Source: Microvelia longipes | Taxonomy: Eukaryota; Arthropoda; Insecta; Hemiptera; Veliidae | DNA: 64,000 nt | Reading direction: 5' to 3' | NCBI GenBank assembly: GCA_018340805.1 | Contig: JACMZG010001908.1 | Location: 20,008,092-20,072,091 of the forward strand | Shown: piece by piece, positions 53,869-64,000 of the stretch | Numbering within the stretch: position 1 is the stretch's first letter | Layout of the letters: each line of letters opens with the position of its first letter | Program-made: the position numbers and the translations under genes | Notes under the pieces: generated by a model | Databases searched by the model: none | What the model was told of the DNA's origin: nothing | The model's input: the letters and a program-made list of their open reading frames with translations, nothing else

Positions 53869-54806
53869 TCGTTTTTACTTTTCCTCAGTTATACCATAGG
53901 TTTATAGAAAAAGTATTGTGTTAGCAAAAAACCCGAATCTGGGATGACACTGGAATTACCAGTTTCAGGTTTTCACAAAGTTGTCTGTCTATATGTGTGT
54001 GTGTTATCATTGCAGCTCCTAGCGTATTTATCCTAGTGAGTTGAAACTTGGTAAAAAACAATCTTTAGGACTAGTTGTGCTATATCTGGAAAATAATTTC
54101 GAAGACGTCATTAACTCTTTGATAATAACTCAGCAAAAATTTCGAAAACTCAAAACGCAAAAAAAATTTGATCGGTTTGAGATTTGGCACGCATGTTAGT
54201 TATACATAAGATCAGCAAATGTGCTAAGTTTCATTCAATTTTTTATTTAATGATTTGTATTTGTTTTTTAAAAAATTAAAAAAATCCATGAGTTATTTGG
54301 TACGAATGTATCTATCCCTTTGCGCCAAATAAATTCATTAAAGCCAGATAATATCCATCCAGATAAAGCCAGATAATACCCATCCAGATAAAGCCAGATA
54401 ATATCCATCCAGTTAAAGCCAGATAATATCCATCCAGATAAAGCCAGATAATATCCATCCAGATAAAGCCAGATAATATCCATCCAGATAAAGCCAGATA
54501 ATATCCATCCAGATAAAGCCAGATAATATCCATCTAGATAAAACCAGATAATATCCATCCAGCTAAAGCCAGATAATATCCATCCAGATAAAGCCAGATA
54601 ATATCCATTCATTAGAATATTCCAATGAATATTCTGTTCATCAGTTTAGGGTGGCCCCAAGCGAAGCTTTTCCGAAGACTTGTAGCATTGTAAATTTAAA
54701 GGCTTGTTTATTCTGGGTCGAGCGAAGCGAGTCCAAGGAAAGAAGATGTGCGTAGCGAATCCGATGTGGCGAGACAATGTTCCGAGGTACCCCGTACCTT
54801 ATTTTA
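53869..54806 (+). repeat. 800-bp dispersed repeat split by a minisatellite
   Basis: Head and middle lie at 53869 to about 54300; the tail with GAGCGAAGCGAGTCC and GAGGTACCCCGTACC lies at 54650-54806. The 25-bp minisatellite lies between them. It is head to head with the minus-strand copy at 52797-53612, with about 260 bp between. Confidence 0.65.
54339..54612. repeat. 25-bp minisatellite
   Basis: About 11 copies of a 25-bp unit containing GCCAGATAATATCCATCCAG. It interrupts a copy of the 800-bp dispersed repeat, whose tail resumes at about 54650. On the minus strand the unit is open in all three frames, which creates a spurious periodic peptide. Confidence 0.92.
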
Positions 54807-55242
54807 TATATAAGGTGAGTAGACAAAAATCTCTTTTTTTAAATATTGGGTATAATGTCACAAATGTGGCCAGAAATGATACAAAAGAACGACAATGTGC
54901 CCACAGGAAGGCCTCGGCGGTCTTCCGGTAAACTATTTAAATGTGTTTTATTAATCTTTCATAAAGCATTTTATTTTGTTGTTTTAGCGAATTTTTAAAA
55001 GAAAAATAAGCTTATTAGTTAAACAAAAAAATTTATCTATATTGATTTAAATCCGTAAAACTTAATGTACGCCTGCTACTATTTACGTTTCATCAAGGGA
55101 TTCCATAATTCCATAATTTTACATGCCATTTTTCCTGATCAATAATTATTCTTATATAAATATTCGTTGCCAAAATATTAATCAGTTTTACCATCGAATT
55201 TGTTTTTATACAATGAATTATGACGTATGTAAATATCTCGCC

Positions 55243-55784
55243 CTTAGAATAATACTATATATAGAAGGAGCACTACTGATAACACGAAAGCCGGTTGACT
55301 GGTGCAACTAAGTAATGCTGCCACCCTAACAATGTACAATTTTCTAAAAAAAAGTTGGCAATACTTCCGGTTGCTGAATTATTATGTTCTATTATTAATT
55401 AATGATTGATTATTCATAAAATACTGATATAAATATCGGTGCATTACAATATTTAAAGCATTTTAAATTGTAGTTTTAACGTATTTATTAAAATTATATA
55501 TAATAAGTAGTCCTCGTCAACTAAATGTAGATTCTTGTATTCCGCCACCCTTTTGCCATCTAAGACCAGTTTTATTAAATACTCAGCAGTGTTTTAAGTT
55601 ATTATATTTGTTCTTTACGATCTTTCTTCATTAATAGATATTTATGACAAATATTTAAAATAATGTTTTGTTGTCAGGTTGGCAACATTACTTAGTTGCA
55701 CCAGTCAACCGCCTTTCGTGTTATCAGTGGAATTACATTGTGTTTATGGTCCTGTGCTCCTTCTATATATAGTATTATTCTAAG
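55243..55784. mobile_element. hAT-type element, 542 bp, with 75 to 100-bp inverted ends
   Basis: Left end CTTAGAATAATACTATATAT, right end its complement; arms run through GGAGCAC, GTTGACTGGTGCAACTAAGT and GCTGCC-like blocks. ATCTCGCC is duplicated at 55235-55242 and 55785-55792. A diverged relative occupies 46503 to about 47250. Confidence 0.88.
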
Positions 55785-58334
55785 ATCTCGCCATTCTCGA
55801 CTGATAACATAATTTTACTGATAAGAGGTGTTATTTTTCTTTTTTTCGTGTATCTTAATTTATTTTTTTAGGTTATTTTATCCATTCATTTGTTAATTTG
55901 TATCCTTTAAAAAGCAGCTTAATATTCATATTTAAAAAGTTTGAATCGGAGCAAATTTGTAAAATATATTCGGTGTGTAACTTTATCCATCAGGTACGCA
56001 TCTGATGAGTTGAAAACATCTGATGAGTACCAGATGGGTGTTGATTTTATTCATCAAGGTCACTCAGAGCGGGAAAAGTTCCTCAGCGGCGGGAAGATCT
56101 TAGCTCACCACCTCGGCGAGGTGGTGCCCAGGTGATGCCTCTTATCATAACCTAACATTACCTTCTTTCGCGCTTGTTTATTTAAAAAGTTATTTTTTTT
56201 TTAAACTTAAGAATCTCTAGACTTAGGACTGATTCAACTTCTGTTAAACTTTGTATTATTGTATTCGTTTTATTTAAGTGTTGAATGTTTGAAACCGAAA
56301 GTTGGACATCTATATTATTGGAAGAAAAGAAAATAAGTGTGGTTTGTTCGATTTTCCTGAAATAAATACGGTAGTCAAATCTAATGTTTTTGTTTACATT
56401 TTGCACTCGTTTGTTTCTGGTGTTTTTGTACTATTATTGACTTATTTTTAAGATAATATCTTATATTATTTGTTTTCAACGACAAAGGTAATTTGTTTAT
56501 AATGAAAGAAGTATGTATATCAGCATTTGTGGTATGGAAAATTAGTAACTTCGTAGATAAGTTGCTCAAGTCACTTCTGTGACTTGTGAATGAACTTCAT
56601 GCATAAATAAGTACTGTTGTAAGATGTCAATGTCATTTACTCAATTTATGTTAAAAACCCAATAATTCATCAATATACATATAACTGTGCGAGTGACACC
56701 TAGGAAATGTAACAAGGAAAATGCAATACTACATCTAAGATTTGTTCCATCATTCGACATTTGTCTTCATTGATGGCTCCACATATTGTCATACCCCACT
56801 CTGTTTCGTTACGTCTAACTCTTCAGGTCACCGACAGAGCCTGAACTCACTGTGACCTTTAATTAAAATCCCAAAGAATATAATGTGAAGTATTTACCAG
56901 AGACGATTGGTCCTCTCTTACCACCATCATGCTTGACAAGTAAAACATGTATCATTTGATACTACCGAGTTTTGAAAAACATGAATACTCGCACAATATA
57001 AATGTGAGAGAGACACCTAAGAAATGTAACAAGCAAAATGCAATGCTACAAATTATCTGTGTTTAAAAGATGATATTCTAATTTCATACTTCATGACTCA
57101 TATCAACTTCACAAGTGCGAAGCGATGCCCACCTCAAGAAAGTCAAGTTTCATTTCAGTGAAGCCTTCAAGAGCGTCAGTCACAACCATCATGCGACTGT
57201 AGTCAAAATATTTTATTCTTAAATAGGATTTAAACTTGTATTAAACTTTTCTTTTATTGTTAAATTTTTTTATTAAAATAACATTTAGTAAAATTTGATT
57301 CTTTTATTTTAACTTCTGTATGACCATCACCAGTTTAGAAGGGGTTTGTCATACAGATGCCTGAACAACCCTTAATCTATAAGATCTGATTTACCTTAGC
57401 TTGAGCTTTGTGCAGTCAGACACATACCTAATTGAGCTGTCCATTAGTGTCAGGGCAGACAGCATACAAATTTGTGATAAATATTTGTGTTCATTAATAG
57501 TGTTTCTCATTTTTTGAATTGAGAGAGGTATCACATCTGTGGTTTCCAGAGTTCTCAGGATGAATGAATGTGGGGACTAATGGACAGCCGGAGTGTGAGG
57601 ATTTAAATTGTAGATAAACAGATCTTTCAATGAGAAATAAAATAGTGATGTGCCAAATTGACTTTTTAAATCGATTTTATATTAGGCATAGTCTTTATAA
57701 ATCTAAACAGGCATTATTATTACTATTTTAGGGTAATAGAATACCGTGTTTCTATTTGCGGGTATAGCAAATTTAATGAAACTTGAGGTATGACTTTCTA
57801 ATGTAATTCACATTCATTCATGGCAGCTTCCTCTTTGCCAGATTTTATTTATTAAGACTTTAATTATTGAGAGGGTTATAATATCACAAACTACAAAATG
57901 ACAATTACTGTATCCACAGAAGCCATCTGCATTTGATTACAGTAGGTATGACTGATCCTTTTTTCAGTCTAAATCTTTTTGTGGTAGAACATTATGAATT
58001 CTAGTAGCATCTAAAATTTCAATTTGATAATTTTATATTGTTAGAAATGTGCAATACTATACTAATAAAACTTACCTGAACATAAAAAAAAGTCTCAGAA
58101 GAAATTGAGATGATTCCTCCAATTTTTATGTATACATGATAAGCCAAAAATAGGGCAGATATCAATCATGAGTCTGTTTAAATTGTAGAAAAAAATGAGT
58201 AGTCATGAGTTTTTTTAACAATTCCTTTATTTACAAGTATACATACAAAAAGAAAAAGGAATACAAAAAAAGTTTACACAAAAGTATACAAGTAACCCAC
58301 AAGGCAAAGCCTGAGTGGGGGGGGGACATTTTTT

Positions 58335-58560
58335 AAACCGATTTTATGAGTCGACTCAACAGATAATTGACTTAAGTCGATAGTTGATTCAAATCGCTTG
58401 ATCTGATTGAAATCAAGTCGGATCAATTCAATTTGATTCGACTCTAATCAATATAAGCTGACTTGGGTCGATTCAAGCTGACTTAAGTAGATTTAATTTG
58501 ACATGTGTTGGTACAAGCTGACATAAGTCATTTTTAATCAAAACTAGTCAAATGATTAAC
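58335..58560. repeat. Degenerate short-motif array around GACTTAAGTCGA
   Basis: In the spacer of the large element, variants of GCTGACTTAAGTCGATT, TTGATTCGACT and GTCGATTCAAGCTGACTT recur about every 16 to 22 bp in a non-exact array. Many units are near-palindromic. No protein frame crosses it. Confidence 0.55.
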
Positions 58561-58665
58561 TTGGGCCAGCCAATATTTATTCAAGTTAACTTAATTCGTC
58601 TTGTACCGATGGGAATATACATTATATATTAAAGTATACTTGAGTTTATTTGAATCAACTGAAGT

Positions 58666-58702
58666 CTACTTCAATAGGGTCACCCTGACCCTATTGAAGT
58701 AG
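58666..58702. repeat. Perfect hairpin, 17-bp arms and 3-base loop
   Basis: CTACTTCAATAGGGTCA at 58666-58682 is followed by CCC and its exact reverse complement at 58686-58702. It lies at the inner edge of the right arm of the large element. Confidence 0.85.
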
Positions 58703-59464
58703 AATTCAGTCATACCCTGACACCTGTATGACAAACCGCCTAAATTGGTGTTGTTCATACAGAAACTAAAATAAAATAAAAAAATCAATTTAACAATAGT
58801 TTATTATGATATAAAATTTTAACAATAAAAGAAAAGTTTAATACAAGTATAAATCCTATTTAAGAATAAAATATTTTGGCTACAGTTGCATGAGGGCTGC
58901 GACTGATGCTCTTGAAGGCTTCCCCGTAATGAAACTTGACTTTCTTGAGGTGGGCATCGCTTCGCACTTGTGAAGTTGATATGAGTCATGATGTATGAAA
59001 TTAGAATATCATCTTTTAAACACAGATAATTTGTAGCATTGCATTTTGCTTGTTACATTTCTTAGGTGTCTCTCTCACATTTATATTGTGCGAGTATTCA
59101 TGTTTTTCAAAACTCGGTAGTATCAAATGATACATGTTTTACTTGTCAAGCATGATGGTGGTAAGAGAGGACCAATCGTCTCTGGTAAATACTTCACATT
59201 ATATTCTTTGGGATTTTAATTAAAGGTCACAGTGAGTTCAGGCTCTGTCGGTGCCCTGAAGAGTTAGACGTAACGAAACAGAGTGGGACATGACATTAGG
59301 TGGAGCCATCAATGAAGACAAATGTCAAATGATGGAACAAATCCCAGATGTAGCATTGCAATTTGCTTGTTAATTTCCTAGGTGTCTCTTGCACAGTTGA
59401 CGAAATTGGTCAAATTGGATTGACGAATTATTTGGTTTTTAACATAAATTGAGTAAATGACATT

Positions 59465-59595
59465 TAGATTCCATCTCCCTAGTTCTAGCGTATGCGATCG
59501 GATCCCCTCCGCATGGTTCATACAGCTTGAATTATCGTATTGAGAGATCGTACTCTATACGATACGCGGATCTAAAGTGTGTGTGAACGTACTAA
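59465..59595. mobile_element. 131-bp insertion inside the right arm of the large element
   Basis: The left arm reads straight across this point, whereas the right arm is interrupted by 131 bp flanked by ATT on both sides (59462-59464 and 59596-59598). The insert is richer in G+C and CpG than its host and includes TATCGTAT and ATACGATA motifs. I could not define terminal inverted repeats. Confidence 0.6.
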
Positions 59596-60289
59596 ATTGA
59601 CATCTTACAACAGTACTTATTTATGCATGAAGTTCATTCAACTTGTGCCAATGTCTCTATGCATCCTTTATCAGTTAACCAAAATCTAGGATGAACGTCT
59701 TCTAGATTATAAAAATGAATAGAAGATATTGACATTTCACTTAAATTATGCACGGCAACAAAGCACAGAAGTGACTTGAGCAACTTATCTACGAAGTTAC
59801 TAATTTTCCATACCACAAATGCTGATATACATACTTCTTTCAGTATAAAGAAATTACCTTTGTCGTTGAATACAAATAATATAAGATACTATCTTAAAAG
59901 AAGTCAATAATAGTACAAAAACACCAGAAACAAACGAGTGCAAAATGTACACAAAAACATTAGATTTGACTACCGTATTTATTTCAGAAAAATTGAACAA
60001 ACCACACTTGTTTTCTTCCGATAATATAAATCTTCTTGATTTCATATGTTTTATATGTCTATTTGTAATCACATCAGACAAATTAAAACTTAAAAAATGT
60101 ACTAAAAACAAACCACGACAAGTAACAACAAAAACAATACAGCATAACCTGAAAAATCTTGAAATAGGGCGCGATAAGTGTAACTTTATTCATCTGATGT
60201 TTTACCTGATTTGTTTCCCCCACCACTCACCAGATAAAATATCATGTAAAAACATCAGATGAGTACCTGATGGATAAAGTTACACACCG

Positions 60290-60623
60290 ATTGGAATGAA
60301 TGCGCAAATGCGAAATATTTTTATTGACCAATGAGATTGAAGGGCGGAGTGTTGGTGGTCGGATGGTGATCGGCTTATCTGTTCCCCACCATCTTCGCAT
60401 CTTCACATCCCCAAATTTGTTGACTAACCTTTTGTTTTTTATAATTAATTAAAAGATTTACGAAATAATTATTTTAATTTTTGGTGGTTGTTATCGGTGG
60501 TAATAATGGGGAGAGATAAGTTCGGTGTTTTAATTCTAAACAACTTAGCGAACGTGTTTTCAAACTGAGTGGGATAATTTTTTGGTGAAGTTATTTTCGT
60601 TCAAGGAATGTGATTTTCGAGCC
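60290..60623 (+). promoter_or_regulatory. Putative promoter and 5' UTR of the receptor gene
   Basis: This 334-bp stretch between the end of the large inverted-repeat element and the receptor ATG is less AT-rich than its surroundings. It has a CCAAT box at 60328-60332 (TTGACCAATGAG) and a GC box GGGCGG at 60342-60347. No clear TATA box at the usual distance was seen. The transcription start is not identifiable from sequence alone. An in-frame TAG at 60546 excludes N-terminal extension through this stretch. Confidence 0.45.
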
Positions 60624-60690
60624 ATGTCTTCCTTCTTGAAAATATCGTCTGTTCTCTGTCTTATCGTCTATTTTATCTATCCTGTTTATG
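60624..60690 (+). CDS. babo: Receptor exon 1: signal peptide
   Basis: The ATG in context GAGCCATGT encodes 22 codons: MSSFLKISS, then a hydrophobic core VLCLIVYFIYPVY, ending one base into a Gly codon before a GTAAGT donor. It has the length and composition of a cleavable signal peptide. The exon is too short to be seen as an ORF on its own; it is placed by the phase match to exon 2. Confidence 0.82.
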
Positions 60691-63600
60691 GTAAGTTTCA
60701 TATTTAGGTATCAACATTGATATTTTTTTCTGGAAAATTAGGTAATTGAAAGTGGATTGGTTTCCCACTGCATGATCTCTACCTGTGCTGTTTTATTAAA
60801 CCTTTCACTTGACACCAGTCTACATATTGTTGGAATCCTAGTTTATTTGGGTCTAATTATGTTTAAAAAGAGTTTTGCTACTTATTTAATCTTATACTAT
60901 GGGTAGATGACATTTTTTATGGAGTTATGTAGAGTAGGAAGGTTACAGCCAGATGACATCCTGGCTAATATTACTATAGTAGTATGAAAACAACAAGTCA
61001 ATTTAATACTGTAATTAGGGCTGTGAAAACATACGCTGATGTAGAAAATGAAAGTTTTGGCTACTAGGACTATTATTGTTGTTGAGAAAGAGGCTACACA
61101 AATGTTATTTCGTCTGTCATTGATGAAGGTTATTTTGTGTCGCTTTGTTTTTCATTCCTTGTTTATATAGTGTGATAGAATTAACAAGTGTTAATTCTTT
61201 GTTACTTGTTTACTTTTTTACCCTGTATTTCAATATGTCTGGAAATAAAGATATTATTATTATTATATATATCTCTAAAGAAGACAATTTTTGCCACTAG
61301 GGCTAATTTTAGCGACTATAGTAATTGTAGAGAAGATTATAGCGACTCCATGTTGCCTGTCAATGATAATGGTTATTTTGTGTGACAGTTTTGGAGAAGC
61401 ATATAAAGTTTATGTTTTTCACTTTTAAGGTCTAACATGCTTAATGTCAACAGACTTTAACTTTTGTAATTTTTATTTTCTTAGGATTCATAACTTTATA
61501 ATCTTAAACAAGGTAAGAATATTAAACATGTACAGTTGACTACTAAAAAATAACAAAGAACCAAACTTTTACTCGACATGTTTGTATTATAACCTGATGA
61601 TAGGAAGGATGTAGTAGTGCTACGAGTGTCCGAGGGAGTAGCGGTGGGTGTTGGCGACACTAATTTATATTGGGAAGGTCTGATATGTTCCTTCCCCTTA
61701 TTATAAGTCCCTGGGACATAACAGAGGAATTATCATTATTTTAATAATTTATTTTAAATTCCTTTTAATTTTGCTTATTTAATTCTATTAGGCTTAGGTA
61801 TGTATAGCTAAAACATTATATATTTTTAAATACAGCTGATCGAAGTTTCTTAACTCAATATAGTACCATTTTTTCTTTGACACATTTTTTATTAATGGAA
61901 AAAAAACAGAAATTCCAATACAGCTCGAAAAGCTACTATGTGCTAGTTTCCAAAACATTAATTAAAGATTTTTAATAAGGCAGGAGGGAGTCACTTGTGT
62001 TTCCTTTTTTCACCGCTATTTTGGGGGACCAGCGCTAATACATAGTCAAATGTAGAAGAAGAGGGAAGTCAACAATTTTGCCGTATAGGGTTATGTTATC
62101 TGTGATCCAGTCCCCATCTTTGATACGCTTAAAAAACCGTGAGACACAATCTCAATCAATCAATAAGTGAAATAAAACTTCACACTATTTAAAGCTGATA
62201 AAATGTGTAAGGTAATTCAATTGGAAGGTTTTTATGAATAAATTCATCGTTAACAAATATCGTTTGGGGTAAAGACCATTTTTGAAAGTCTAAGACCAGT
62301 TTTCCCCATTTTTAAGGGTTTAATGTTGGTGCATCTATAATGTTTTACCAGGTATTGGTCTCTCAATGTATAGGGCATTTCTTAGGTTGCATTTATTTGT
62401 AGTTACTTTGAGTAGAATTCTTGTAGGCATCTTGGTAGGCAGGTTATTTTAGAAAGTGTATTGTATGATTTTTTATTATTTTAGGTTTACTATGCCACTG
62501 TGACATTTGTGATAAGAACTACACTTGTGAAACTGATGGGTATTGTTTCACATCTGCTGTACTGAACAAGACAACCAGGGAAACGGTTTATAGTTTCAGG
62601 TATACAATCTTCTTTTGTTTTTCATTTATTTAAATTCTCATTAGTTCTTCACTAAAGAGAAAAGCTGAGGTGTTTTGATGCAGACTTAAAAACCTTTTAT
62701 GCGATTTAAAGAATAGTAAAATGTATAGATAATCACTGTTAATAATTTCCTTTATCTTGAGACTATTGTAGAAAACATTTTTAATCTGTTAATGGTCTTT
62801 ACTATAAATTTTTAAGACTTTAGTGTTGACAATAAGAATTTATAAGATAATGAAAGTAGACCTACTTCAAAGCAAACAGGCAATAATAAAATATATTTAT
62901 TAATTGCTAGTGTAACTGAGTTCTAAAGAACTATGCTCTGCTACCACTTTTTAATTTCAAACTAATCTCAGTTTGATTACTTTTACTTTTGGAGCAAAAA
63001 AGTAAAAAATTCTCAGGGTTTTTTACTTAAGATTCAGTTAAGCTTATTTCTAGGTTATTATCATAAGAATAAGTCCTCTTGCAATGGTTCTTAATCACCA
63101 CCCTTATTAGTTTTGATTGATGTTAAAACATTTTTCATACACATTAAGACAATTTTTCTTGTCATGACATAGATTAAATTATTGGAAAATTTGATTGTAA
63201 TGATTATTTATTGAGGCAACATTTTTATTATTTATTTATAATTTGTCGAAATTATAAGTATTTAGAAAAGAGAAAAAAATAGAAGCTTTAAGGATGGATA
63301 TAATATAGTATTATGTTGTGGCATGTCAGATGCCTTCACAGGTGGCAGTTTTTTCCTCCCGAGCATCCATTAACCTGTAAGAAGAGTGACTTCATCTGTT
63401 GCGACAATGTTGACTTCTGCAATAGAGATGCAGTTCCTAGGGGTTTTCTTGCTACTTCTCCTCCTAAGTTCGGGGACAAAACTTTGAGTATAACTACCGA
63501 ACATATTGAACCGTTAATCACAACGACTACTCTGCCTCCAGGTAGCCTATTAAATCCCTGGAATAGTATTTGCGATTCCCCATCCATATATTAAGATTCC

Positions 63601-64000
63601 TTTTTATGAATAACATATTTTTGAGAGTGATAGACCAACTAAATTGAAAAAAGTTTCAAAAATTTGTGATAACAATATTGTGTTTTTAACACATTTTGAT
63701 TACTTACATTTCCTTTAACCTTTTAATTCCTCCACTTCATCCATTTATACATTTTTTTTCTTTTTTGTTGTGATTTTTTAAAATATTTTTTTTTTACAAA
63801 AATTTTTTGGTCATTAATTATTTTTGCGACGGGTTTGTATAAAATCATTGTTAGGTGTTTGGACAAGGATGTGATACACCCTCCAGATAATCCAATAATC
63901 TGTCATTTCAACGGTAAACGAAACGATACATTTGTTCTGGAATGTTGTAAAGAATACGACTTGTGTAATCGTGACCGACACCCTGTACTCCATACTCCTT
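60624..64000 (+). CDS. babo: TGF-beta/activin type I receptor (baboon-like), 5' part, runs off window
   Basis: This would be a single-pass serine/threonine kinase receptor for activin-type ligands that phosphorylates R-Smads. The window holds exon 1 (60624-60690, signal peptide), exon 2 (62485-62599, first half of the cysteine-rich ectodomain) and two alternative third exons (63330-63541, and 63855 to beyond 64000). Each third exon starts RCL and ends in the CC-x5-CN box that closes the three-finger fold of type I receptors. Exon 2 reads CHCDICDKNYTC then ETDGYCFTS, the hallmark of the activin/TGF-beta receptor I branch. The transmembrane, GS and kinase exons are outside the window, so family membership rests on the ectodomain. 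An in-frame TAG at 60546 supports the chosen start. Insect baboon is known to produce ligand-selective isoforms by alternative ectodomain exons, which this layout matches. Confidence 0.88.
62485..62599 (+). CDS. babo: Receptor exon 2: shared first half of ligand-binding ectodomain
   Basis: The exon completes the Gly codon from exon 1 and encodes 38 codons with six cysteines in the pattern CxCxxC, C, C typical of type I receptors, including NYTCETDGYCF. Potential N-glycosylation sites are NYT and NKT. It ends two bases into an Arg codon (AG, then GTATAC), which either downstream exon completes as AGA or AGG. Confidence 0.88.
63330..63541 (+). CDS. babo: Receptor alternative exon 3, first version
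   Basis: This exon follows GCATGTCAG and completes the split Arg codon. It reads RCLHRWQFFPPEHPLTC, then CCDNVDFCNRD, giving the last five cysteines of the three-finger fold. A Ser/Thr/Pro-rich juxtamembrane stretch ending TTTTLPPG follows, with a GTAGCC donor one base into the next codon. Only six residues separate its second cysteine from the CC pair, against thirteen in the other version, so the two loops should differ in ligand contact. The frame continues to a stop at 63594, but that part is intronic. Confidence 0.85.
63855..64000 (+). CDS. babo: Receptor alternative exon 3, second version (partial at window end)
   Basis: After GTTAG the exon reads RCLDKDVIHPPDNPIIC, then a longer loop with an NDT glycosylation site, then CCKEYDLCNRD. 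It starts in the same phase as the preceding exon and carries the same five cysteines, so a transcript with both would have a duplicated half-domain. This is why I read them as mutually exclusive. The 3' end lies beyond the window, and a third version could follow. Confidence 0.85.

Larger units (their letters stand above)
55971..60289. mobile_element. 4.3-kb element with about 1.4-kb inverted-repeat arms
   Basis: The left arm (55971 to about 57361) and right arm (about 58715 to 60289) are reverse complements with scattered differences. Both ends start CGGTGTGTAACTTTATCCAT and continue into CATCTGATGAG-type subterminal repeats. The triplet ATT flanks both sides (55968-55970 and 60290-60292), consistent with a 3-bp target duplication, though three bases is weak proof. 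No transposase frame was found in arms or spacer, so it looks non-autonomous. The right arm carries a 131-bp insertion absent from the left. Each arm has two copies of a short block (GCATTGCATTTTGCTTGTTA type) that also occurs alone at 16951-17060. The right end lies about 40 bp from the receptor promoter boxes. Confidence 0.8.

Noticed and set aside
54268..54612. 114-codon periodic Trp/Leu-rich frame
   Set aside because: Product of the 25-bp minisatellite; the unit length is not a multiple of three and all frames are open.
59854..60262. Frames of 85 and 105 codons in the right arm of the large element
   Set aside because: The matching left arm has different stops, and no transposase motif is visible.

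Overview
The window is AT-rich, intron-rich nuclear DNA from an animal, almost certainly an arthropod and probably an insect. I infer this from two conserved genes with GT-AG introns, many hAT-like and other MITEs, long (TA)n tracts, and a type I activin receptor ectodomain whose second half is encoded by two alternative exons, the arrangement known for insect baboon. The sequence alone does not identify the species.

Layout. Positions 1 to about 31,160 contain no gene I recognise. They hold dispersed repeats, small inverted-repeat transposons (several with clear target-site duplications), (TA)n tracts and a poly-T tract with 368 uninterrupted T. One possible signal-peptide exon (minus strand, 27,871-27,812) and one possible membrane-protein exon (minus strand, about 27,253-26,918) are the only hints of another gene. 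Positions 31,166-31,631 hold a 35-bp minisatellite, and 31,841-32,472 an inverted-repeat element with four 109-bp tandem units.

From 32,542 to 45,558 (plus) nine coding exons encode a complete UDP-glucose 6-dehydrogenase of 481 residues (Drosophila sugarless), with every splice phase matching and all key catalytic residues present. Its introns carry at least four MITEs, a non-LTR reverse-transcriptase remnant and copies of an approximately 800-bp dispersed repeat. From 45,559 to 55,900 come the likely 3' UTR, then repeats, including a degenerate tandem array (51,836-52,645) that shares a GAGCGAAGCGAG-type motif with the 800-bp family, and a 25-bp minisatellite.

From 55,971 to 60,289 lies a 4.3-kb element with inverted-repeat arms of about 1.4 kb. 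It ends about 40 bp before a CCAAT box and GC box that probably belong to the next gene. That gene, starting at 60,624 (plus) and running off the window, encodes a TGF-beta/activin type I receptor (baboon-like): a signal-peptide exon, a shared exon for the first half of the cysteine-rich ectodomain, and two alternative exons that each complete it.

The two genes are independent transcription units. UDP-glucuronate made by the first is needed for heparan sulfate, which in Drosophila supports growth-factor signalling in general, but nothing here shows that their proximity is functional.
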